Origin: Sinosporangium siamense
Lineage (GTDB): Bacteria; Actinomycetota; Actinomycetes; Streptosporangiales; Streptosporangiaceae
DNA length: 64,000 nt
Direction of reading: 5' to 3'
NCBI RefSeq assembly: GCF_016863435.1
Contig: NZ_BOOW01000015.1
Location: forward strand, 1-64,000
The first letter of the stretch is position 1; each line of letters starts with the position of its first letter. A program made the translations under genes and the position numbers. This document shows positions 1 to 6,944 of the stretch, piece by piece. Below the pieces are notes generated by a model. It made no database searches, was not told the origin of the DNA, and was given only the letters and a program-made list of their open reading frames with translations.

Positions 1-851
1 CCGCCGTTCCGGGTTCACTGGTCGGCGGCTCCGCCGTCACGGGTTCACTGGTCGGCGGCTCCGCCGTCGACATGGCCTGCTGGGATCTGTGGGCTCGTAT
101 GCAGGGGGTGCCCCTGGCCCATGCGATCGGCGGGACCCGCACCTCTCTCACCGCCACGGTGCGGATCGGGGCGGAACGTTCGCTGGAGAGCCTTGTGAGC
201 CGGGTCAACCGGCACGTGTGCGGGGGATATGCGCACGTCACCCTGGATGTGTCCCCTGGGTGGGATGTCGAGCCGCTGCGGGCGGTGCGCCTGGCCTACC
301 CCGGACTCGCGATCTCCGTCGACGCTCAGGCCGCCTACACGCCGGCCCAGCTCGACCAGCTAGCCGCTTTCGATGCATATGGCATCACCACCCTCGAACG
401 CCCCTTCATCCCCGGCGACCACAGTGCCCACGCCGACCTCCAGGAGCGCATCGCCGCCGCGGTGGTGGTCGAGGTGCACTCCCTGCAGGAGATCGCCGAG
501 CTGACCACGGCCCACGCGGCGCGGGCACTGTTGCTGCGGCCGGCCGACTTCGCGAGCCTTTACGAGGTACGGCAGGTGCACGATCGCGCCGTCGCCGCGG
601 GGTGGGACATCGTCTGCGCCGGCGGCCAGGGCACCGGCCTGGCCAGAGCCGCCACCGTGGCCGTGGCCAGCCTCCCCGGCTGCACCCTGCCGTGCGACGT
701 CACCCAGCCCCCGAAGGCCGCGCAGATCGTCACTCCGCCCGTCGGCGCCTCCGGCGGTGTCGTGGCGGTGCCCTTCACCCAGCCCGGCCTCGGCCACCTC
801 GTCGACGAGGACCGCCTCCGCCGCCTGGCCAGGGACTCCTTCCGGGTGTGA
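1..851 (+). CDS. Enolase-superfamily protein, 5' end missing, catalytic residues degenerate
   Basis: The frame is open from the left edge (first full codon at base 3), so the true start lies outside the window; the ATG at 72 is internal. The protein resembles the C-terminal barrel of o-succinylbenzoate synthase / N-acylamino acid racemase enzymes: SPGWDVEPLRAVR, VDAQAAYT, TTLERPF and GQGTGLARAA match family blocks. Two metal ligands look preserved (Asp in VDAQ, Glu in LERP). The KxK base motif before PGWD is replaced by residues of VTLDV, the CLDES-type metal site reads VEVHS, and the KPxRxGG lysine has become Arg in RPADF. I infer a non-catalytic or altered member. A 30-bp tandem duplication lies near the edge. 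It is not in an obvious operon. Confidence 0.7.
   Translation, partial: AVPGSLVGGSAVTGSLVGGSAVDMACWDLWARMQGVPLAHAIGGTRTSLTATVRIGAERSLESLVSRVNRHVCGGYAHVTLDVSPGWDVEPLRAVRLAYPGLAISVDAQAAYTPAQLDQLAAFDAYGITTLERPFIPGDHSAHADLQERIAAAVVVEVHSLQEIAELTTAHAARALLLRPADFASLYEVRQVHDRAVAAGWDIVCAGGQGTGLARAATVAVASLPGCTLPCDVTQPPKAAQIVTPPVGASGGVVAVPFTQPGLGHLVDEDRLRRLARDSFRV
12..71 (+). repeat. 30-bp in-frame tandem duplication
   Basis: Bases 12-41 and 42-71 are two adjacent, nearly identical 30-bp units inside the enolase-superfamily gene. They encode GSLVGGSAV twice, just before the DMACWDLWA segment. Being 10 codons long, the duplication keeps the frame open. Confidence 0.85.
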
Positions 852-902
852 CGACCGTCCGGCGCCTTCAGGTTGCCGGTGCGTACGGCGGAGCCATGCC
901 TG

Positions 903-1421
903 TCAGCCGGATGTCGAGTGGTCGGCACGGCCCCCGCGGGCGATGAGCCGGGTGACGAGTATCGCCAGGGCCGCGACCTGCAGCATGCCGCACACCAGCA
1001 CCGACCACCCGTAGGGCCGGTGGGGAGGCCACTGGCCGGCCAACAGGTCCCAGGCCGACACCAGGGTCAGGAACGTGACGAACACCGCGGCGCCCATTCC
1101 GGCCCACAGCCGGGGCCGCCCGCTCGGCCGCCAGAGGAGCCGTCCCACGACCGCAGCCTGCACCAGCCCGGGCCAGGCGTTGAGCAGAACGTTCCACGCC
1201 TCACCGGGGAGGGCGCCCGCCGCCCACGGATAGACGACCAGGTTCACCAGGGACAAGGGGAACGCCAGCAGGATGGACAGGAGCGAACCGTATACAACAT
1301 CGGTGAAATGGCCGCCGCCGAAGGTCATCATCCACGACACCACCCCCGTCGCCGTCGCGTAGGCGAGGGCGACGACACAGGCGAGGACGTTGAGTGCGGT
1401 GGTGCGCGGCATGCGATCCAT
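903..1421 (-). CDS. Small four-helix membrane protein (SCO4225-like)
   Basis: 172 residues with four hydrophobic segments at about residues 10-31, 41-70, 105-128 and 138-160. The length and layout recall the SCO4225 family of actinobacterial membrane proteins, recognised from memory only. The ATG at 1421 follows an AAAGG-like ribosome site. The gene is convergent with the enolase-superfamily gene and divergent from the hydrolase at 1521, so the 100-bp gap 1422-1520 must hold two promoters. The function is unknown. Confidence 0.6.
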   Translation of the reverse strand: MDRMPRTTALNVLACVVALAYATATGVVSWMMTFGGGHFTDVVYGSLLSILLAFPLSLVNLVVYPWAAGALPGEAWNVLLNAWPGLVQAAVVGRLLWRPSGRPRLWAGMGAAVFVTFLTLVSAWDLLAGQWPPHRPYGWSVLVCGMLQVAALAILVTRLIARGGRADHSTSG

Positions 1422-1520
1422 GATGACCTTTCATACTGGTTCGCGAACGCATTTTCCTTGGAGGCGAGTAGCCCTTACGGCAGATGTGGCGCGGCACCCC
1501 CGGGTCGTAAGCTGCACCGC

Positions 1521-2504
1521 ATGCAGGTGGAAGAGGACATCCTTGGGCCCGGTTATGAAGCGATAGTGCTTCCGATGGAGGACGACGACGAGGGTGAGGT
1601 CGTGGCGACGCTCGTGCGTCGGCGCGCCCCGGGCGGCTCACGACGGGCCGTGCTTTATCTGCACGGTTTCACCGACTACTTCTTCCAGACGCACCTGGCG
1701 GATTTCTTCACCGCCAAAGGCATCAACTTCTATGCGTTAGACCTGCGCAAATACGGCAGGTCGCTGCGCCCCCATCAGACCCGCGGCCTGGTGCGCAGCG
1801 TCACCGACTATTTCCCCGAGCTGGACGAGGCCGTCCGCGTCATCAGAGAGCTCGACGGCAACGACCATCTGATCCTCAACGCCCACTCCACAGGCGGCCT
1901 CGTCGCCTCCCTCTGGGCCGACCGCGTGCGCGGCCGCGGCCGGGTCCAGGCGCTCATCCTCAACAGCCCCTTCCTCGACCTCAACGTCCCAGCCCCCGTG
2001 CGCGGCCTCGCCGACCTCATCAAACGCGGCGTCGCCCGAGCCCCCGTCCGGGCCGTCCTGCCCATCGTCCTCACGACTGCATATGGCATGAGCCTGCACA
2101 CCGACCACCACGGCGAGTGGACCTACGACCTCGAGTGGAAACCCATCGAAGGCTTCGCCGTCCACGCCACCTGGATCGGCGCGATCCGCCGAGCCCAGCG
2201 CCGCCTGCACGCCGGGCTGGCGGTCGACGTGCCGGTCCTGGTGATGTGCGCGAGCAAGGGGTTACGCCTGACGGCGTACACCCCCGAGGCGATGGAGGCC
2301 GACGTGGTGCTGGATCCGGCCCAGATCGCCCTCTGGTCGACAAGCATCGGCCCCCACGTCACGTGCGTCCGCATCCCCAACGGCGTCCACGATCTGGTCC
2401 TGTCGGCCAAACCGGTGCGCGCACGCGTGTTCGACCAGATGGACCGCTGGATGACCACATTCGCCGACACCCAGGCGCATCCCCCGGCAATGGAGACCAC
2501 TTAG
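1521..2504 (+). CDS. Alpha/beta hydrolase (lysophospholipase / serine aminopeptidase S33 type)
   Basis: 327 residues. The oxyanion-hole block VLYLHGFTDYF is at about residues 44-54, and the nucleophile elbow NAHSTGG at about 120-126, a variant of GHSxGG with Ser123 as likely nucleophile. NGVHDL near the C-terminus supplies the likely catalytic His. No signal peptide is visible, so it is probably cytoplasmic. The frame is open far upstream, but codons before 1521 look non-coding and homologous sequence begins with the ATG at 1521. The substrate cannot be told. The last 21 bases, with the stop codon, belong to a duplicated 37-bp segment. Confidence 0.8.
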   Translation: MQVEEDILGPGYEAIVLPMEDDDEGEVVATLVRRRAPGGSRRAVLYLHGFTDYFFQTHLADFFTAKGINFYALDLRKYGRSLRPHQTRGLVRSVTDYFPELDEAVRVIRELDGNDHLILNAHSTGGLVASLWADRVRGRGRVQALILNSPFLDLNVPAPVRGLADLIKRGVARAPVRAVLPIVLTTAYGMSLHTDHHGEWTYDLEWKPIEGFAVHATWIGAIRRAQRRLHAGLAVDVPVLVMCASKGLRLTAYTPEAMEADVVLDPAQIALWSTSIGPHVTCVRIPNGVHDLVLSAKPVRARVFDQMDRWMTTFADTQAHPPAMETT

Positions 2505-2592
2505 CGCGAAGCTCGCCGCCGCCAGGTCGACCGAGTGATCCCAGCGGGCCGAGTGCCGGCAATGGAGACCACTTAGCGCGAAGCTCGCCGCC
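2484..2592 (+). repeat. 37-bp direct repeat spanning a stop codon
   Basis: An identical 37-bp segment occurs at 2484-2520 and 2556-2592 (period 72 bp). The first copy contains the last codons and TAG stop of the alpha/beta hydrolase; the second repeats them in non-coding DNA. This looks like a local duplication of the gene end. Confidence 0.85.
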
Positions 2593-2985
2593 TATTCTCA
2601 TGGCTGCCGGCGGCGGCTCGGCACGTTCCCTTCTGCTGCCGCACCGAGTCTGTGTTTTCGCGATCGCCACGCTTGTGACCAGGTCAATTTCGTAAACCAC
2701 TTCCGTGGACGTGACCGGTCACCTCGTTGCGGAGGGTCGTGAGGCTCGGTGTGCTTTCAGGGTGGCGAGCAGGGTGTGAGGGCGAGGCCGGCGGCCAGGC
2801 AGGCGAAGGGCACTGCCGGCAGGACATACCTGTGGTCGAAGTCCAGGACCGCGACAGGCAGGACCAGCAGCCGAGCGCACGGGAGCCGGCGAAAAGCGCC
2901 CGGCAGATCGGATATCTCACGACATCTCGGGATCTGGGACCCTATTCGGGACTCGAAGCCAGGACCCGAGAGGAGAGAGCGGCGC
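2505..2985. other. Gene-poor gap with duplication and a gene remnant
   Basis: This 481-bp gap holds the second copy of the 37-bp repeat and a minus-strand remnant of a membrane glycosyltransferase (2757-2900). The rest shows no convincing coding pattern. The stretch just before 2986 carries the ribosome-binding site of the DUF5685 gene. The mixture suggests a rearranged junction. Confidence 0.6.
2757..2900 (-). pseudogene. C-terminal remnant of a membrane glycosyltransferase (GT39/ArnT-like)
   Basis: About 45 codons on the minus strand with strongly GC-ended third positions read a hydrophobic tail including VLDFDHRYVLPAVPF followed by ACLAAGLAL, and end in TGA at 2757. A DxRYxLPAxPxxxLAAGLAL tail is typical of the last membrane helices of polytopic dolichyl-phosphate-mannose-type or family-39 glycosyltransferases. 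Upstream the similarity stops near 2900, so the body of the gene is gone. The call rests on pattern only. Confidence 0.4.
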
Positions 2986-4098
2986 TTGTTTGGGATCGTT
3001 CGCCCCTGCCGCCATGGAATGTGCGGCGGGCTGTTCAAGGAGTGGATGGCCCACCTGTGTGGCCTCTGCCTGGCCTTACGCGATGAACACGGCCACCTGT
3101 CGCGTCTGGTGACCAACTACGACGGCCTCCTGGTCTCGGTGCTCACCGAGGCCCAAGCCCCCGCCACGTCCCCCCACCGCCGCGCCGCCGCCTGCGCCCT
3201 GCGCGGTTTCAAGGGCGCCGACGTCGCCGACGCCTCCCAAGGGGTGCGCCTCGCCGCCGCCACCTCACTCGTGCTCGCCGCCGGCAAGCTCCGCGACCAC
3301 ATCGCCGACGCCGACGGCCCCTACCGCCGCCGCACCGTGGCCGCCGCCGCCGAACGCGTCGCCGCCCGCTGGTCGCGCGCGGGTGACCGTACGGCTGCCG
3401 CCGTAGGCTTCGACACCGGCCACCTGACCGCCGCGGTCGAGGAGCAGACCCGCCTGGAACGCTCCTGCGGGCTCGGCCTGCTCGAAGTCACCACGCCCAC
3501 CGAAAGCGCCGTCGCCGCGGCCTTCGCCCACACCGCCCTCCTGGCCGGCAAACCCCACAATCAGGAGGCACTCCGCGAAATCGGCCGCTACTTCGGTCGG
3601 CTCGCCCACATCCTCGACGCCGTCGAGGACCTGTCCGACGACCGCGCGGCCGGCGCCTACAACCCACTGACCGCGACCGGCACCGGCCTCACCGAGGCCC
3701 GCCGCCACTGCGACGACGCCCTTCTCGGCCTGCGCCTCGCCGTCGGCGAACTCGACCTGGAGCACCCCCGCCTCGTGCGCGCCCTCCTGGTCAAGGAACT
3801 CGACCGCTCGGTCACCCGCATATTCACCATGGCCTCGCCCGAGACACGCCCGGACGACCCCAAGCACACCAAGCGCCGCCGCCGCGACCCCGGCGGCCTG
3901 CTGTCCATGGCCTGCGCCGCCGTCAGCTGCTGCACATGCGGCCTCTACCGGGCACCGTGGGACGAGGAACGCGAGAACTCATGTGCTCAGCGGTTCGACT
4001 GCTCCGGCTGCGACGCCTGCGGCCAGTGTTGGCAGGGTTGCACGGCGTGCGGCGAGGGCTGCAACTGCTGTGGCTGCGATTGCAACTGCTGCGACTGA
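2986..4098 (+). CDS. DUF5685 family protein with cysteine-rich tail
   Basis: 370 residues from a TTG start at 2986, chosen because the family begins MFGIVRPC and an AGGAGAG ribosome site sits at 2971-2977; the frame is open further upstream but that stretch looks non-coding. N-terminal cysteines 8, 13, 25 and 28 lie around the block EWMAHLCGLCLALRDEHG. The middle is alpha-helical. The last ~63 residues contain 18 cysteines, mostly in CxxC, CC and CxC spacing. The family is actinobacterial and of unknown function; the tail suggests metal or Fe-S binding, which is inference. It is convergent with the next gene, 17 bp away. Confidence 0.8.
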   Translation: MFGIVRPCRHGMCGGLFKEWMAHLCGLCLALRDEHGHLSRLVTNYDGLLVSVLTEAQAPATSPHRRAAACALRGFKGADVADASQGVRLAAATSLVLAAGKLRDHIADADGPYRRRTVAAAAERVAARWSRAGDRTAAAVGFDTGHLTAAVEEQTRLERSCGLGLLEVTTPTESAVAAAFAHTALLAGKPHNQEALREIGRYFGRLAHILDAVEDLSDDRAAGAYNPLTATGTGLTEARRHCDDALLGLRLAVGELDLEHPRLVRALLVKELDRSVTRIFTMASPETRPDDPKHTKRRRRDPGGLLSMACAAVSCCTCGLYRAPWDEERENSCAQRFDCSGCDACGQCWQGCTACGEGCNCCGCDCNCCD

Positions 4099-4115
4099 CG
4101 GGGTGAGGCGGGACG

Positions 4116-5747
4116 TCACCAGGGGAACGCGTACAACCCGTAATAACCCGCCGCCACCAGCAGCAGCGCCGTGCTTCCCAGCACGCCGGTGATCGCGGTC
4201 TTCTGCCACCGGGTCGGCTGCCAGCCCTCCCGCAGGCCGGTCACGACGGCCGAGACCGCGGTCACCTCCTGCACAAGCATCAGCAGCGCCAGCACCCTGA
4301 TCACGAGCCACCCGGAGAGTACGGCGGGCCACGCGCCGGCCTGGTTGATCGAGAACAACACCAGCAGCGTGATGAACGCCATCACCGACAACAGCAGTCC
4401 CGCCCCTGTCCACGCCATACGGCGGAGCCGGCGGCGTATCGGCGGCCACACCATGGCGCCGGTGGCGACCCGTCCGGTGCGGCCGCGCAGCCGGACCACC
4501 ATCTCGGCGAGGGGGGCTGCGACATAGCCGACGACGGCCAGGCCCAGGGTGAAGCTGAGGACGGCTCCCCGGGCATACCAGGGGGCGGCGGGCACGTCGG
4601 TGGCCTCCACGCGTTGCACGGCCTCCGCACCCGCCATGTGCACCGTGGGCTTCGCCGTACCCGGCAGGCCCTTGATCCAATTGACCAGCGTCGGCAGATA
4701 AGCGGGGGCGAAGGGGCCGCCGCGGATGCGCATGGCGTGGTCGGCGCCCTCGAGGAAACGAATCGTGTAGTCGTCGTTGCCGGCGGCCTTCAGGCCCTTC
4801 AGGAGGTTCTGGGTGCTCTCCACGAAGGGGATGGAAGGGTCGTTGGTGCCGTACAGCGCCAGGACGGGCTGCTTGATCCCCGCCAGCGCCGGGGCGGCGT
4901 CGTAGCGGAGGAAGCGGAAGCCGATCGCCCCCATGGCGCGGGTGAGCAGGTCGCGCACGCCGAGGGGCGCGTAGAGGCGGTGCAGCTGCTCCCCGAGCGC
5001 CCAGGCGACCTGCCGCATCGGTGACACGTTGGGCGCCGACACCATCACCATGAACCCCACCCCGGAGTCCTTGGCGTCGGCCGCGATGGGCGTGACCCAG
5101 GTGCCCTCGCTCACGCCCCAAAGGCCGGTCCGCGCCCGGTCGACGTCGGCCCGCTGGTGAAGCGTCCTGACCATATGGAGGGCGTCGTCGGCCAGCAGGC
5201 CGAAGTCGCGGTTCTCGAAGTTGTAGCCGACCGTCCGCTTGTCGTAGACGAGCGTGACGAGGCCGGCCTTCGCCAGCCACTCGGCCTTCTCATCGAAGTC
5301 GGCGCGGGTGCCCGCCCCCGACCCCTGCACGAAGATCAGTGCGGGGTGCGGCCCCGGGGCCTTGGGGGCGCGGATAGTCGTCCCCAGAGAGATGCCCCCG
5401 CGCACCGGCACGGACAGGTGTTGCACGGTGATCGGCTGCAGCGCGGTGACGGGCCGCAGCTCCGACACCGGCTGCGCCGGGATCGGCCCGAGAGTCTGAT
5501 CTCCCGGCAACGGCGGCGGATCGAATCGCGGTGGCAGCACATAACCAACTGTCGCAAGGATCAACAACACCAAACCAGCAGCTATCCCTAGCCTGCCCCG
5601 GTCCGTCAGCGGACCGAATCGTTCCCCGAACGTCTTACTTCCTCCTCTGCGCCGGGGAGCGCACGGCTCCACTGGTCGAAAGTGTGCCCCCCGCTCTTTC
5701 AGCGTACTCGCCGGTTTCTCCATAGCGCCTGTGGCCAATGGGGCCAC
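4116..5747 (-). CDS. Membrane-anchored alpha/beta hydrolase fused to a C-terminal membrane domain
   Basis: 543 residues. One helix at about residues 51-70 precedes an extracytoplasmic-looking hydrolase domain (about 110-390) with oxyanion block FVQGSGAGTR, nucleophile elbow GVSEG (Ser213), acid in GTNDPS and His in EGADHAM. This pattern matches dienelactone-hydrolase or acyl-peptidase-like esterases. After the hydrolase come about four membrane helices (roughly 405-540). The fusion is unusual and the substrate unknown. The start may be ATG 5747 or ATG 5723. The gene is divergent from sbcD with only about 32 bp between starts, so the promoters overlap. Confidence 0.75.
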   Translation of the reverse strand: MAPLATGAMEKPASTLKERGAHFRPVEPCAPRRRGGSKTFGERFGPLTDRGRLGIAAGLVLLILATVGYVLPPRFDPPPLPGDQTLGPIPAQPVSELRPVTALQPITVQHLSVPVRGGISLGTTIRAPKAPGPHPALIFVQGSGAGTRADFDEKAEWLAKAGLVTLVYDKRTVGYNFENRDFGLLADDALHMVRTLHQRADVDRARTGLWGVSEGTWVTPIAADAKDSGVGFMVMVSAPNVSPMRQVAWALGEQLHRLYAPLGVRDLLTRAMGAIGFRFLRYDAAPALAGIKQPVLALYGTNDPSIPFVESTQNLLKGLKAAGNDDYTIRFLEGADHAMRIRGGPFAPAYLPTLVNWIKGLPGTAKPTVHMAGAEAVQRVEATDVPAAPWYARGAVLSFTLGLAVVGYVAAPLAEMVVRLRGRTGRVATGAMVWPPIRRRLRRMAWTGAGLLLSVMAFITLLVLFSINQAGAWPAVLSGWLVIRVLALLMLVQEVTAVSAVVTGLREGWQPTRWQKTAITGVLGSTALLLVAAGYYGLYAFPW

Positions 5748-5779
5748 ATGTGTCAGTGGGACCTGTTAGCTTCGTGCGA

Positions 5780-6919
5780 ATGCGCGTGCTGCACACCTCC
5801 GACTGGCACCTCGGCCGGTCATTCCACAAGGAGAGTCTGCTCCACGCCCAGGCCGCGTTCGTCGACCATCTGGTCGAGACGGTCCGCGCCGAGGCGGTGG
5901 ACGCCGTCGTGATCTCCGGCGACGTCTATGACCGCGCGCTGCCCCCCGTCGACGCCGTCGCCCTGTGCGACGAGGCGCTGCGCCGCCTGTCGGCGCTCGG
6001 CGTCGCCACCGTCGTGATCAGCGGCAACCACGACTCCGCGCTCCGCCTCGGGTTCCTCTCCGGGCCGCTCGACCGCGCCGGCGTGCACATCCGCACCGAC
6101 CCTGCCGCCGTCGGCGAGCCCGTCGTGGTGGGCGGCGTCGCCTTCCACGCCATCCCCTACCTCGAGCCCGACCTCGTGAAGGAGACCTTCGGCCTCACCG
6201 AGCGCGGCCACACCGCGGCGCTCGGCCACGCCATGTCCCTCGTGCGCGCCGACCTCGCCCGCCACCGCCGCCCCTCGGTGGTGCTGGCCCACGCCTTCGT
6301 CACAGGCGGCAGCGCCAGCGACAGCGAACGCGACATCAGCGTCGGGGGAGTCGCCCACGTGCCCGCCGAAGTGTTCCACGGCGCCGACTACGTCGCGCTC
6401 GGCCACCTGCACGGCCGCCAGTGCGTCAGCCCCACCGTGCGTTACTCCGGGTCTCCGCTGGCCTATTCTTTCTCGGAGGAAGGCCACGTCAAGGGCACCT
6501 GGCTGGTGGAGCTCGGCACGCCGGGCGAGGGCGGCGCGTTCGTGTCCGCCGAGTTCGTCCCCGCCCCCGTCCCCCGCCCGATAGCCCGCCTCGCCGGCCG
6601 GCTCGACGATCTCCTCACCGACGGCAGCCACTCCCACCTCGAAGACCACTGGCTTCACGTGGTGCTCACCGACCCCGTGCGCCCCCGCGCCGCGATGGAG
6701 CGCCTCCGCGGGCGCTTCCCCCACACCCTCGCCCTGTCCTTCGAGCCCGAGGGCGGCGAGGTTCCCCAGCCCCGTGCCCCCCGCACACAGTCCCGCCCCG
6801 AGATCGACGTGGCCCTCGACTTCGTCCGCGAGGTGCGCGGCGAGCCCGCCGACGAGGCCGAGACCGGCCTCATCCGCGCGGCGGTCGAGGCGTTCCGCAA
6901 AGAGGAGGCCGCCCGGTGA
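5780..6919 (+). CDS. sbcD: Exonuclease SbcD (Mre11-type nuclease subunit)
   Basis: 379 residues. This Mn-dependent phosphoesterase subunit of SbcCD opens and trims DNA hairpins and blocked double-strand ends. The metal-binding motifs are all present: Asp8-His10 in SDWHLG, Asp48 in ISGDVYD, Asn83-His84 in SGNHDS, a His in VLAHAF, and GHLHG. The start is ATG 5780, because MRVLHTSDWHLG is the family's N-terminus. sbcC begins 25 bp after its stop, so the two are cotranscribed. Confidence 0.95.
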   Translation: MRVLHTSDWHLGRSFHKESLLHAQAAFVDHLVETVRAEAVDAVVISGDVYDRALPPVDAVALCDEALRRLSALGVATVVISGNHDSALRLGFLSGPLDRAGVHIRTDPAAVGEPVVVGGVAFHAIPYLEPDLVKETFGLTERGHTAALGHAMSLVRADLARHRRPSVVLAHAFVTGGSASDSERDISVGGVAHVPAEVFHGADYVALGHLHGRQCVSPTVRYSGSPLAYSFSEEGHVKGTWLVELGTPGEGGAFVSAEFVPAPVPRPIARLAGRLDDLLTDGSHSHLEDHWLHVVLTDPVRPRAAMERLRGRFPHTLALSFEPEGGEVPQPRAPRTQSRPEIDVALDFVREVRGEPADEAETGLIRAAVEAFRKEEAAR

Positions 6920-6944
6920 GTCGCCCCGAGGGAGGTGCGCGCCG

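Noticed and set aside
72-851. ATG 72 as the true start of the first gene
   Set aside because: The frame is open upstream to the window edge and encodes family-like sequence before the Met, so the start lies outside.
873-1520. N-terminal extension of the alpha/beta hydrolase
   Set aside because: The frame is open, but the residues are low-complexity and antisense to a membrane protein gene; the hydrolase starts at 1521.
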